DNA of 64,000 nt from Actinomadura sp. NAK00032 (GTDB lineage: Bacteria > Actinomycetota > Actinomycetes > Streptosporangiales > Streptosporangiaceae), in the NCBI RefSeq assembly GCF_013364275.1, contig NZ_CP054932.1, positions 7,564,001 through 7,628,000 on the forward strand, written 5' to 3'. The translations under genes were made by a program, and so were the position numbers. The notes under the pieces were generated by a model, which worked only from the letters and a program-made list of their open reading frames with translations, ran no database searches and was not told the DNA's origin. Positions within the stretch are counted from its first letter, which is position 1, and each line of letters begins with the position of its first letter. Shown piece after piece: positions 33,248-44,374 of this stretch.

Positions 33248-33309
33248 GCTGCGCCCCTACCCGGAACCGCCGGGGTGAGTCCCGCCGGAGCCGGGGTGCG
33301 CCCCGCCGG

Positions 33310-34176
33310 CTAGAGGAGGTCCACGGCGGCGTCCACGGCGGCGCCGACGTCGCCGTCCGGCGGGTACAGCAGCGACCGCCCCGCGACCAGGCCCTTCACG
33401 CCGGGGAGGCGCAGCGCGCGGCGCCACCCGTCCAGCACCGGGCCGAGTTCGCCCGCGACCTCGCCGCCGAGCAGCAGCGCGGGCAGCGTCGTCGCCGCCA
33501 TCACCCGCTCCATCTCCGGCACGACCGGCAGCTTCAGCCACGTGTACGCCGACGTCGTGCCGAGCCCGGACGCCACCGACACCGCGCGGATCATCGCCTC
33601 CGGCGTCAGCAGGTTCCGCACGCGGCCCTCGATCCGGTGCGCGACGAACGGCTCCACCATCGCCATCAGCCCGTGCGCGGCGAGGCCCGACACCGCGTGC
33701 GCACAGCTCTCCAGCGTGCGGGCGGTCGCCGGGTCGGCGTCGTCGACGCGCAGCAGCATCTTGCCGCCGTCCAGCCGCGCCGCCGCGATCGCGCCGGCGT
33801 CGTAGGCGGTGAACCGGTCGTCGATCTCGAAGGACGTCCCGGCCAGGCCGCCGCGGTTCATCGACCCGATCGCGAGCCGGTCGTCCAGCACGCCGAGCAG
33901 GAGCAGGTCCTCCAGGACGTCGGGGGTGCCGAGCACGCCGTCCACGCCGGGCCGCTCCAGCGCGGTGCAGAGCCGGTCGAGCAGGTCGGCGCGGCTCGCC
34001 ATCGCCACCGGGTCGCCGCCCACGCCGAGCGCGCCGCGCGCCGGATGGTCGGCCGCGACGATCAGCAGCCGGCCGGACGGCCCGAGCGGGGCGTCCCGGC
34101 GCCGCCGGGCGGCCGCGGCCTCGGCGATCGCACCCGGCCGCGCGGCCCGCACGTCGGTCAGCTCGCTGATGCGCAC
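33310..34176 (-). CDS. Cgl0159-family (beta/alpha)8-barrel protein
   Basis: A 288-residue aldolase-like barrel. AADHPARGALGVGGDP near residue 40, GSMNRGGLAG in the middle, and a conserved Lys-bearing GGKMLLRVDD strand fit the Cgl0159 family, which often sits in inositol and sugar-acid loci in actinobacteria. The GTG at 34176 starts MRISEL. Its reaction is not established. It is separate from the aldehyde oxidoreductase operon. Confidence 0.78.
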   Translation of the reverse strand: MRISELTDVRAARPGAIAEAAAARRRRDAPLGPSGRLLIVAADHPARGALGVGGDPVAMASRADLLDRLCTALERPGVDGVLGTPDVLEDLLLLGVLDDRLAIGSMNRGGLAGTSFEIDDRFTAYDAGAIAAARLDGGKMLLRVDDADPATARTLESCAHAVSGLAAHGLMAMVEPFVAHRIEGRVRNLLTPEAMIRAVSVASGLGTTSAYTWLKLPVVPEMERVMAATTLPALLLGGEVAGELGPVLDGWRRALRLPGVKGLVAGRSLLYPPDGDVGAAVDAAVDLL

Positions 34177-34213
34177 CCCGCCGAGTCTGCTGACGCCCGC
34201 TACCGTGTGTCAA

Positions 34214-34585
34214 TCAGTCCGAGTCGGAGAGTATCTCCACGACCTGCCGGGCGGTGTCGGCCGGCAGCGGGGGCGGCAGCCCCCGCCACTTGCGGGACGC
34301 GGCGAGCGCCGCCGCGCCCGCCCCGCCGCCGTACACCGCCGCCGCGACGAACGACGCCAGTTCGGGCGGCAGCTTCTTCTCCAGCAGCAGCACGTTCATC
34401 CGGTAGGTCGCGGCGGTCGCGAGGGCCCCGCAGACCCCGGCGACCGCGCCCAGCCGCAGCGCCGGGACGCGCTGCCGGGCCTTCTCCGCCATCTCCCGCT
34501 GCGCGGCGTCGACCACCCGCCGGGCGAGCACCAGGTTCTGCTCCAGCGAGCCGCCGACCTCCGCGGGTTCGCTCGACTCCGTCAT
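34214..34585 (-). CDS. small membrane protein, holin-superfamily-like
   Basis: A 123-residue protein with a coiled N-terminal segment (SLEQNLVLARRVVDAAQREMAE) and two short hydrophobic helices (about 45-70 and 78-100) followed by a basic patch (RKWRGLPPPLPAD). The shape recalls the small actinobacterial phage-holin-superfamily proteins found in chromosomes, but the resemblance is weak. The start at 34585 is chosen for GGAGG just upstream; a GTG 21 codons earlier is open. It diverges from geosmin synthase. Confidence 0.6.
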   Translation of the reverse strand: MTESSEPAEVGGSLEQNLVLARRVVDAAQREMAEKARQRVPALRLGAVAGVCGALATAATYRMNVLLLEKKLPPELASFVAAAVYGGGAGAAALAASRKWRGLPPPLPADTARQVVEILSDSD

Positions 34586-34709
34586 GACCTCCGGCTTACC
34601 CGCAGGAGGGCGAAGGAACCGGGAGAGCAAAGTATCACCCTCGGTCACTCGACGGTTGCGCTAGGTTTCCGACCGGACCACGCCCCGGAGCCGACAGAGA
34701 GGCCGGTCG

Positions 34710-36869
<2,160 letters not shown>

Positions 36870-36887
36870 CCGGGCGGGCAGTGCGGC

Positions 36888-39800
36888 TCAGGCGTCGGCG
36901 GGCTCGGGGGCGGGGCGCGGCGCCGGGATCATGAGGGTGTGGCGCTCGTCGGGCGTCAGGCGCCGGAACACGCGCGTCCGGGCCCGCTCGACAAGCGCCG
37001 CGCCGTCGGTGACGACCTCCCAGACCCGGACCGTCCGGTCGCCGGAGGCCGTCGCGACGCGGGCGCCGTCGGGCGACCACGCCACGTCCCAGATGTCGTC
37101 GTCGTGGACGGCCGCGACCGACAGCTCCCGGCCGGCCAGGGCGTCCCACAGCCGGACGGTCCGGTCGGCGGACGCGGTCGCCAGCACGCGGCCGTCCGGC
37201 GACCACGCCACCGACCACAGCCAGCCGTCGTGCCCGGACAGCACGGACACCTCCGCGCCCTCCGCGGCGTTCCACACCCGGACCGCGCGGTCGCCGGAGA
37301 GGGCGGCGATGTGGGCGCCGTCCGGCGACCAGGCCACGGCGCGGACGGCGCCCTGCGGCACGGTCAGCGCGGTGACCCGCAGGCCCGTCCGGGCCTCCCA
37401 GATCAAGACCGCGCCGTCCTGCGAGCCGGTGGCGATCCGCTCGCCGTCGGGCGACCAGGAGACGGCGCGCACGGTGTCCTCGTGGCCGTCCAGCACGAGG
37501 GGCGCGGAGCCGTCGGGCGCCTGCACCCGCACGGTGCGGTCGTCGGAGACGCTGGCCAGCCGGGTGCCGTCCGGCGACCAGGCCACGGCCCGCACCCAGT
37601 CGCCGTGCTCGGCGAGGACGCTCTCCTCGGCGCCGTCCGCCGACCAGACCCGGACGGTGCGGTCGCGGGAGGCCGTCGCGAGGCGGGTGCCGTCGGGCGA
37701 CCAGGCCACGTCCCAGACCTCGTCGGTGTGCCCGCTCAGCACGCGCGGGCCGCCTCCCGCGACGGCATCGTCCCAGATGCGGACGGTGCCGTCGTGCGAG
37801 GCGGAGGCGATCCCGCCCGCCGACCAGCCGACCGCCGACACCGCGCGCTCGTGCCCGCGCATCACCGCGACCTCGGCGGCGCGCTCGGCGTCCCAGAACC
37901 GGACGGTGCGGTCGTTGGAGCCGGTCGCGAGGCGGGCGCCGTCCGGCGACCACGCCACCGCGCGCAGCGCCTCGGCGTGCCCGCGGAACACCGCCAGCTC
38001 GGTGCCCTCAGCGGCCGACCACAGCCGGATCGTCCGGTCATGGGACGCGGTGGCGAGCCGCGCGCCGTCCGGCGACCACGCGACGGCCCAGACGATGTCG
38101 GCGTGCCCGGTCAGCACCGGGCCGGACGCGCCGGTCGCCACGTCCCACACGCGTGCGGTGCGGTCGTAGGAACCGCTGGCGACGCGGGTGCCGTCGGGCG
38201 ACCAGACGGCCGTGCGGACGGTGTCCTCGTGCCCCGCCAGCACGGCGGTCTCGCGGCCGCCCGCGGCGTCCCAGATCCGGACCGTGCGGTCGTCGGACGC
38301 GCTGGCCAGCCGCGTCCCGTCCGGTGACCAGGCCACGTCGCGGACCCAGCCGTCATGGCCGCTCAGCGTCGCCGTGGCGGTGCCGTCCGCCGGGTCCCAG
38401 ATCCGGATGTCGCCGTCGCGGGACGCGGAGGCGAGCCGGGTGCCGTCCGGCGACCACGCCACGCCCCACACCATGTCGCCGTGGCCGCGCAGCAGGGCCA
38501 CCCGGGTGCGGGCGGCGGCGTCCCAGACCCGGACGGTCCCGTCGTCGGACGCGGACGCCAGCCGCAGCCCGTCCGGCGACCAGGCGAGGCCGACGACCGG
38601 TGCCTCGTGCCCGCGCAGCACCGCGACCTCGCCGCCCTGGGCGTCCCAGAGCCGGACCGTCCGGTCCGAGGACGCCGTCGCGAGCAGGGCGCCGTCCGGG
38701 GACCACGCCACCGCCCAGACGCGGTCGTCGTGGCCGCGCAGCACGCCCCGCACCCGCGACACCGCGAGCGCCGCCGACAGGGCTCGACGGGCCAGCGGCG
38801 TCGGCGCGCACTCCTCGTGCGCGGCCAGGGCGAGCAGCAGGCTGTGCTCGGGGTCGGTGCGGAAGCCGGTGAGCGCCTGCCGGGCGATCGAGTCGGCGAG
38901 CCGCCGCATCGCGACCCCGTCCGACCGGTGCGAGATCTCCACGAACTCGGTGACCAGCGGCTCGGCGGCGGCGAGCCCGTCGGCCTCGGCGAGCCACTTG
39001 CGCGCCGCCGCGAGCCGCTCGCCGCGCAGCAGGTAGGCCTCCTGGCGGCCGTAGCGGTCCCACTCGGCGGCCCACTGCGCCAGGTCGGCGAGGCGGCGCA
39101 GCGCCTCGGCGTGCAGCGCGATCGTCTGCCGCAGCGGCGCCCACGCGGAGAACAGCGCCTCGTGCGAGACGTCGAAGACGGCCTGGTCGCCCTCCTCGCC
39201 GCTGGTGCACAGCCGCTCCCGGACGAACGCGTCCACGACCAGGCGGCCGGCGTCGTCCAGCTCACTCGCCGGGACCCGGCGGCGCGTCGGCCGCCCCTCG
39301 GTGAACCGGACGAACTTCAGCAGCGTCTCCAGGACGGGCGGCGCGGGCTCCAGCGCCTCCAGCTCGCGCATCACCCGGTCGGCGCGGCGGGTGAGCGCGC
39401 CGTCGACGCCGCCGGTCCGGCGGTAGTGCTCGGCGGTGATGGTGCCGTCCCGCCCGACGCGGAGGTACAGCTCGTGCAGCAGGTAGGCGAGCAGCGGCAG
39501 CGCCGTCCCGTCGCCGGTGTCGTCGGCCATCTGCGCGACCAGCTCCGGCGGCTCGAACGCGATGCCCGCCCGCTCGGCCGGCTCGCGGATCACCGTCCGC
39601 AGCGCCGCCCGGTCGAGCGCGGTCACCGTGAACGGGTGCCGGAACAGGCCGGCGTGCTCGCCGCTCAGGAACGCGGTGAGGAACTCGGCGCGGAACACCA
39701 GGACGACCCACAGCTTCGGGTCGGCGTCGAGCGCGTCCCGCAGCATCCCGAGGAAGGCGCGGCTCCGCTCCGGGCCGGTGAGCGTCAGCAGTTCCTCGGC

Positions 39801-40421
39801 CTGGTCGACGACGAGCAGCAGCGACCGGTTCCGCCGGCCGCGCCGCAGCGCGTCGAGGTGGCGGAGCAGGTCGGCGGGGCGGTCGCGCAGGTCGGCGGCG
39901 ATCCGCTCGGCGTCGCCGCTCCCGGCTGCGTCCGCGAGGACGTAGCCGAGGCACCGGTACGGGTCGTCCTCCGGGGTCAGCGACGGCAGCACGATCCACG
40001 CCCGCTGCTGCCGGAGCCGGGGCAGCACACCGGCGTGCAGCAGCGACGACTTCCCGACTCCGGAGGGCCCGGTCACCGCGATCGACCGCGTCCCGCTCCC
40101 CGGCCGCAGCCGCTCCATCAGCTCGTGGACCTCGCCGTCGCGGCCGAAGAAGACGCCGTCGTCCTCCTCGGTGAAGGCGTCCAGGCCCGGGTAGGGCGAC
40201 CGGTCGGCCCGCCACATCGGCCGCGCGAAGGACCGCCGGTCCTGCGCCTTCTCCCACGCGAGGACGAGCGGGATCAGCAGCATGCACAGGACGATGACCG
40301 GCAGCGCCCACTTCTGCACCGCGTGCGTGGTCTGCGGGGAGACCTGCAGCGCCAGGCCCAGCAGCGCCACCAGCAGGATCATCAGGTAACCCGGGAACAC
40401 TGGACCCCGCCGACGCCCCAT
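36888..40421 (-). CDS. membrane-anchored STAND NTPase with 14 WD40 repeats
   Basis: The 1177-residue protein has two N-terminal membrane helices (about 12-28 and 39-55), then an nSTAND1-type module: PYPGLDAFTEEDDGVFFGRD, Walker A GPSGVGKSS (118-126) and Walker B LLLVVDQAEEL. A helical arm follows, then 14 WD40 repeats with the AWSPDG core, enough for two seven-bladed propellers. Repeat 8 is shortened, and repeats 10, 12 and 14 lack the GH dipeptide. Such proteins are oligomerising sensors; some act in antiphage defence, but no effector domain is visible here. Monocistronic. Confidence 0.9.
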   Translation of the reverse strand: MGRRRGPVFPGYLMILLVALLGLALQVSPQTTHAVQKWALPVIVLCMLLIPLVLAWEKAQDRRSFARPMWRADRSPYPGLDAFTEEDDGVFFGRDGEVHELMERLRPGSGTRSIAVTGPSGVGKSSLLHAGVLPRLRQQRAWIVLPSLTPEDDPYRCLGYVLADAAGSGDAERIAADLRDRPADLLRHLDALRRGRRNRSLLLVVDQAEELLTLTGPERSRAFLGMLRDALDADPKLWVVLVFRAEFLTAFLSGEHAGLFRHPFTVTALDRAALRTVIREPAERAGIAFEPPELVAQMADDTGDGTALPLLAYLLHELYLRVGRDGTITAEHYRRTGGVDGALTRRADRVMRELEALEPAPPVLETLLKFVRFTEGRPTRRRVPASELDDAGRLVVDAFVRERLCTSGEEGDQAVFDVSHEALFSAWAPLRQTIALHAEALRRLADLAQWAAEWDRYGRQEAYLLRGERLAAARKWLAEADGLAAAEPLVTEFVEISHRSDGVAMRRLADSIARQALTGFRTDPEHSLLLALAAHEECAPTPLARRALSAALAVSRVRGVLRGHDDRVWAVAWSPDGALLATASSDRTVRLWDAQGGEVAVLRGHEAPVVGLAWSPDGLRLASASDDGTVRVWDAAARTRVALLRGHGDMVWGVAWSPDGTRLASASRDGDIRIWDPADGTATATLSGHDGWVRDVAWSPDGTRLASASDDRTVRIWDAAGGRETAVLAGHEDTVRTAVWSPDGTRVASGSYDRTARVWDVATGASGPVLTGHADIVWAVAWSPDGARLATASHDRTIRLWSAAEGTELAVFRGHAEALRAVAWSPDGARLATGSNDRTVRFWDAERAAEVAVMRGHERAVSAVGWSAGGIASASHDGTVRIWDDAVAGGGPRVLSGHTDEVWDVAWSPDGTRLATASRDRTVRVWSADGAEESVLAEHGDWVRAVAWSPDGTRLASVSDDRTVRVQAPDGSAPLVLDGHEDTVRAVSWSPDGERIATGSQDGAVLIWEARTGLRVTALTVPQGAVRAVAWSPDGAHIAALSGDRAVRVWNAAEGAEVSVLSGHDGWLWSVAWSPDGRVLATASADRTVRLWDALAGRELSVAAVHDDDIWDVAWSPDGARVATASGDRTVRVWEVVTDGAALVERARTRVFRRLTPDERHTLMIPAPRPAPEPADA

Positions 40422-40583
40422 TTACCGTCCTCCGGACCCGGAATTCGATCTTCACCCGACCCTCCATGCTACTTGCGGGCCGGGCCGTCGCCAGGTCCCG
40501 CGAAATGCCGGGCGCGACGCGGACATGTGGGGGGTGTCAGCTGAATCCGCCGCGCCCCGGCGCGCGCGACGAGAGGAGCGGGA

Positions 40584-41150
40584 TTGCCATCCCCTTTCGA
40601 CGATCCGCCCGATGACCGGCGGCGCCGCTTCGAGGAGCTCTACGCGGCCAACCGGGCGCGGATCCTCGGGTACGCGATGCGCCGCACCGCCGACCCGCAG
40701 GACGCGGCCGACGTCCTCGCCGAGACGTTCCTGACGGCGTGGCGGCGGCTCGACGACGTCCCGCCGGGCGCCCAGGCGCGGCTGTGGCTGTACGGGACGG
40801 CCCGCCGGGTGCTCGCCAACCACCACCGGGGCGAGCGCCGCCGGTCCGCGCTGGCCGCCGACCTCGGCGCCCGGCTCCGCACCGCCGCCCCCGCCGCCCC
40901 GGACGGGGCCGGCCTCGCCGGCGTCGCCGCCGCGTTCCGCGGCCTGCCGGAGCGCGACCGGGAGCTGCTGTCCCTGGTCGGCTGGGAGGGCCTGGACCAC
41001 GGCGAGATCGCGGCCGTCCTCGGCTGCTCCCGCAACGCCGTGCGGATCCGCCTGCACCGCGCCCGCCGCCGGTTCGCCCGCGCACTGGACGCCGCGGACG
41101 CGTCCGCCCTGCCCACCCCCGTGCGTATCCCGAACGGAGAACACGCATGA
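40584..41150 (+). CDS. ECF-type RNA polymerase sigma factor
   Basis: The 188-residue protein has region 2 (FEELYAANRARILGYAMRR ... DVLAETFLTAWRRLDD) and region 4 (LPERDRELLSLVGWEGLDHG, HTH EIAAVLGCSRNAVRIRLHRARRRF; listed as two parts). The likely start is a TTG with GAGAGGAG upstream. It overlaps the next gene by 4 bp, the usual arrangement of a sigma factor with its membrane regulator. Confidence 0.88.
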   Translation: MPSPFDDPPDDRRRRFEELYAANRARILGYAMRRTADPQDAADVLAETFLTAWRRLDDVPPGAQARLWLYGTARRVLANHHRGERRRSALAADLGARLRTAAPAAPDGAGLAGVAAAFRGLPERDRELLSLVGWEGLDHGEIAAVLGCSRNAVRIRLHRARRRFARALDAADASALPTPVRIPNGEHA

Positions 41151-42094
41151 ACCATGACATCGACCACCAGATCGCCCGGCTCGCCACCATCACCGACGCC
41201 GAGGCCGCACAACTGCTGCCCGACGACGCCGCCGCCGACCTGGCCGACCGCGTCACCGCCGCCGCCCCCGGCCCCGCGCCGGCCGCGCCCCGCAGGCGGC
41301 GCTCACCGCTGCTGACCTTCGGCCTCCCCCTGGCCACCGCGGGCGTGGCCTGCGCGGCCGCCGTCGCAGTGACCGTCCTCCCCTCGGACGACGCGCCGGA
41401 GCGCACCCCGGCCATCACCACCGCGAAGCCCGGCCCGAACGTCTCCCTCGTGGCGGCCCTGTCCTTCACGCGCAAGGGCGGCTACATCGACGTGAAGGTC
41501 CGCGACCCGCTCGCCGACCCGAAGCGGTACCGGGAGGAGTTCGCCCAGCACGGCCTCAAGGTCAAGCTGTCCTTCGTCCCCGGGTCGCCGTCCATCGTCG
41601 GCACCGTCGTCATGATGGGCACGAGCGAGGGCACGAAGCCGGACGACGTCAAGACCCTCACCGCGAAGGGCGAGTGCGAGACCGGCGGCGGAGGCGACAT
41701 CTGCCCGGTCGGCGTCCGCATCCGCACCGACTACAAGGGCACCGCCGAGGTCGTGTTCGCCCGGGCCGCCCGTCCGGGCGAGCGGTACAACAGCAGCGCC
41801 CCGGTCACCGCGCCGGGCGAGGCCATGCACGGCATGACGTTCCGGGGCCACCGCGTGGGCGAGGTACTGGCCGCCCTGAAGAAGCGCCACGTCTCCGTCC
41901 CCGAGTACCGCCATGAGGTCGGCAACGAGAGCAAGGCCCTCTACCCGGGCCAGGTCCCGGAGTCGTGGTACGTCCACGACGCGGTCCCGTGGGCCAAGAA
42001 CCAGGTCCTCCTGTTCGTGGGCAAGACCCCGAGGAGTGAGAGCGCCCCCTCAGGCCCCGGTCAGCCGCTGCCGACCGCCCGCCCCTCGACCTGA
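41147..42094 (+). CDS. single-pass membrane protein paired with the sigma factor
   Basis: A 315-residue protein. A cytosolic N-terminus of about 55 residues (DIDHQIARLATITDAEAAQLL) is followed by one helix (about 58-78) and an extracytoplasmic domain with two Cys (CETGGGGDICPVG) and no family I recognise. Coupling to the ECF sigma gene suggests an anti-sigma or sensor role, but the N-terminus lacks the HxxxCxxC zinc anti-sigma motif. The same layout is common in actinobacterial sigma/CU044-type pairs. Confidence 0.7.
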   Translation: MNHDIDHQIARLATITDAEAAQLLPDDAAADLADRVTAAAPGPAPAAPRRRRSPLLTFGLPLATAGVACAAAVAVTVLPSDDAPERTPAITTAKPGPNVSLVAALSFTRKGGYIDVKVRDPLADPKRYREEFAQHGLKVKLSFVPGSPSIVGTVVMMGTSEGTKPDDVKTLTAKGECETGGGGDICPVGVRIRTDYKGTAEVVFARAARPGERYNSSAPVTAPGEAMHGMTFRGHRVGEVLAALKKRHVSVPEYRHEVGNESKALYPGQVPESWYVHDAVPWAKNQVLLFVGKTPRSESAPSGPGQPLPTARPST

Positions 42095-42106
42095 GCAGAC
42101 GCAATG

Positions 42107-42125
42107 CCCCGCGCGCATCGCGGGG
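42107..42125 (+). terminator. hairpin after the sigma-factor operon
   Basis: CCCCGCG (42107-42113) pairs with CGCGGGG (42119-42125) around a 5-nt loop, 13 bp past the stop of the membrane protein. Confidence 0.6.
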
Positions 42126-42241
42126 CCATCGCCGCGGGCCGGTTGGACGAGGCCCGCGGCGATGCCGCATGCGTCCACCAGCAACTCCGCCCGAATCGCA
42201 CGGCGCCGATCCGGCCACCGCACGGCGCCGTACCTCGGCAC
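42122..42241 (-). pseudogene. decayed fragment related to the membrane protein gene at 44829-45191
   Basis: On the minus strand this spacer reads LLVDACGIAAGLVQPARGD, almost the LLVDACDTAAGLVHLARGD segment of the intact gene 2.8 kb away. DNA over about 60 bp (42122-42183 against 44911-44972) is mostly identical. Flanking homology fades and there is no start or end of the protein, so it is a remnant of a duplication or recombination. Confidence 0.65.
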
Positions 42242-42267
42242 GAGCTACGGCGTGTTACCGGGGTGGA

Positions 42268-42492
42268 TCAGAGGTCGTAGGCACCTAGCTTGATCTGCGA
42301 CACCATCGCCTCCCACACGTCCCGCTTCAGGGCCAGGACCCCACCTTCGGGATCTTTGGAGTCCCGAACCAGGTGGCGCGCGTCGCGGACACAGGTCTCA
42401 ACGCAACCGTTCGCGCCCTCGCTGTGGCTGCTCTTGCGAAAGACGGTCCGGTGAAGAAGGGGACTGGACACTTTGTCCCTCCATATGCTCAT
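42268..42492 (-). CDS. DUF397 domain protein
   Basis: A 74-residue protein with the DUF397 pattern: FRKSSHSEGANGCVETC near residue 18, VRDSKDPEGGVLAL and a C-terminal aromatic-poor tail. These proteins are almost always paired with an XRE/DUF5753 regulator in actinomycetes and are thought to act with it, BldB-like or antitoxin-like. The ATG overlaps the XRE stop (ATGA). Confidence 0.9.
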   Translation of the reverse strand: MSIWRDKVSSPLLHRTVFRKSSHSEGANGCVETCVRDARHLVRDSKDPEGGVLALKRDVWEAMVSQIKLGAYDL

Positions 42493-43346
42493 TGACGCGC
42501 TAGCTGTTCGAGCATAGCCACCGACTCCTCGGGGCTCAGCGCCATGGCCGCCATCTGCTCAAACGCCAGCGAGTACGTGTGCACCTCCTTCTCGTCCTCG
42601 ATGTAGAGAGCGCTCGTCATGTTCTCGACGTACACCACGTTGGGGGTGAACCGTTGAGGGAATCCCAGCACAGCGAAACTGCCGACGACTCCGGGATGAC
42701 CGCCGGCGGCTACGGGCATGATCTGAAACATCACGTTGGGTTGCTCGGTCATCTCAATGATGCGTCTGTACTGGGCACGCATCACCTCCGGACCGCCGAT
42801 GACGCGAGTGAGCGCTGTCTCGTCCAAGATTGTCCAGAGTCGGGTCGGATCTTCCCGCTCCGCCCAAGCCTGCTGGCGTGCCATGCGGGCCGTGACGCGA
42901 CGCTCGACTTCTGAAGCCGGCGAGAAGCGCATCAAGATCGACTTTGCCACGTGATGCGTGTAGTCCTCGGTCTGCATCAGCCCGTGGACGAGGCCCATCG
43001 TGTAGGAGTTGAGCCACTCGGCTTCAGCCTCCAGCCCCATGTAGGTGGCGTAGTCCGCCGGAAGGCTGTTCTCGTAGACGTCCCACCAGCCGCGCTGCCT
43101 GGCCGTCCGAGCGAAGCGCGCGAGCGCGTCCAGGCGCGGCCCGCTCACGCCATAGAGAGTCAGCATCTGCTGCACCTCGCCCACGGTGACCCTGCGGATC
43201 GCGTTCTCGACCCTGGACAGCTTGGTCTTGCTCCAACCGAGCCGTTCAGCAGCCTCCTCCAGGTTCAGCGCCGTCGTGAATTCCCTGAGTCTCCGCAACT
43301 CGCTGGCGAGGCGGCGCTCACGGACGGTGGGTGGCCTGGTTGTCAT
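42489..43346 (-). CDS. XRE-family regulator with DUF5753
   Basis: The 285-residue protein has an N-terminal HTH (LNLEEAAERLGWSKTKLSRVEN) and a C-terminal DUF5753 domain (LMQTEDYTHHVAKSIL ... VMFQIMPVAAGGHPGVVGSF; shown in parts). It is the standard partner of DUF397 and of the ATPase encoded divergently. No good ribosome site is seen; ATG 43346 is used, and a second ATG four codons upstream is possible. A long dyad in the spacer is its probable operator. Confidence 0.9.
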   Translation of the reverse strand: MTTRPPTVRERRLASELRRLREFTTALNLEEAAERLGWSKTKLSRVENAIRRVTVGEVQQMLTLYGVSGPRLDALARFARTARQRGWWDVYENSLPADYATYMGLEAEAEWLNSYTMGLVHGLMQTEDYTHHVAKSILMRFSPASEVERRVTARMARQQAWAEREDPTRLWTILDETALTRVIGGPEVMRAQYRRIIEMTEQPNVMFQIMPVAAGGHPGVVGSFAVLGFPQRFTPNVVYVENMTSALYIEDEKEVHTYSLAFEQMAAMALSPEESVAMLEQLARQ

Positions 43347-43383
43347 GTGACCGAGCATGCCCGGTGAGTAATCGCGCCTCAAG

Positions 43384-43434
43384 CTGTTTGAAGGAAGATT
43401 CCCAAAATGATCTTTAGTTTCTTCCCTGAAACAG
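43384..43434. promoter_or_regulatory. long dyad in the divergent XRE / ATPase promoter
   Basis: CTGTTTGAAGGAAGA (43384-43398) is inverted at 43420-43434 with 13 of 15 bases matching and a 21-bp spacer. It lies in an AT-rich 149-bp gap between the two divergent genes, a natural place for XRE binding. Confidence 0.6.
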
Positions 43435-43495
43435 TTGCGGAAGCTATCGCGAGCTCTCATCATGTGACCCGAGACACACAACAGAGGGTGACCAA

Positions 43496-44302
43496 ATGTC
43501 GCTTTCTGTATCACTTTCGGCGGTACATGGAGGAGGTCGGGCTTCGATGGAGGTCAAGGGGGCGTGGGGGCTGGTGACCGGGGGGCTGTGCGCGTGGCGG
43601 CTGCCCGGGGACGACAGCGGCCCGGCGACGGCGCGTCGGCTCGTCCGGCACACGATGACCGAACTGCGGCTCGACCGGGACGTGATCGAGGACGGCAAGC
43701 TCGCCGTGTCCGAGACCGCGACCAACGCACTACGGCACGCCAGGTGCGCGCGAGGCGACCGGCCGCCCACCCCGCCGGAACTCTGGATCTGGGCGCGGAC
43801 CGTCCCCTCCCCCCAACTCATCGTCTCCGTCTTCGACGGCGCACGGACGACCGCACCGCACACCTCCGGGGCCGGACTGCTGGACGAGCACGGCAAGGGG
43901 CTCGAACTCGTCCGCCAAGTCACCGCCGCCTGGGGCAGCAACCCCACCCGCTCCCGCGTCGACACCACGTCCGTCCCCGGCAAGACGGTCTGGTTCGCTC
44001 TACCGCTCCCCCGCGACTGGCCCGGCCTGCACTACCGCGTCCACCCCGAAACCGCCGCACACCACCTACTCCTCAACCTCACCCGCCGCGGCTTCCAAGG
44101 CCGACGTACCACCACCGAAGACGGCCTCTCCGTCCTCGTCCTCCCCACGCTCAACGTCTGGGTCCACCGCCGCACCTTCTGCTGGTGGTCCACCCCCCAC
44201 CGCTACCTCCGCCGCCCCCTCATCGACCTCCAAGAGACCACCGAACTCCTCGTCCACCACCTCGACACCACCGCCACCCCCACCTGCTCCCCCGTCCCTT
44301 GA
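43496..44302 (+). CDS. HATPase_c protein, RsbW-like anti-sigma regulatory family
   Basis: A 268-residue protein with a GHKL-type ATP-binding core: the N-box VSETATNALRHA (about 64-75), a DGARTTAP G1-like box and HGKGLELVRQV near residue 135. There is a C-terminal extension of about 100 residues with Trp/His-rich LNVWVHRRTFCWW. Divergent from the XRE/DUF397 pair, the usual three-gene cassette of actinomycetes. Its client may be a sigma factor or the DUF397 protein. The ATG at 43496 has GGGTGA upstream; an internal ATG at 43547 is an alternative. Confidence 0.82.
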   Translation: MSLSVSLSAVHGGGRASMEVKGAWGLVTGGLCAWRLPGDDSGPATARRLVRHTMTELRLDRDVIEDGKLAVSETATNALRHARCARGDRPPTPPELWIWARTVPSPQLIVSVFDGARTTAPHTSGAGLLDEHGKGLELVRQVTAAWGSNPTRSRVDTTSVPGKTVWFALPLPRDWPGLHYRVHPETAAHHLLLNLTRRGFQGRRTTTEDGLSVLVLPTLNVWVHRRTFCWWSTPHRYLRRPLIDLQETTELLVHHLDTTATPTCSPVP

Positions 44303-44374
44303 GAAGTCCATCCAGCGGGGGAATCACCGCCCCGGCCCCGGCCACACCGCTCTTGAGCCTGGGATAGTCGCGGG

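Noticed and set aside
42050..42241. A real 63-codon gene in the spacer after the sigma-factor operon
   Set aside because: Only an internal block matches the intact gene, so it is a remnant.
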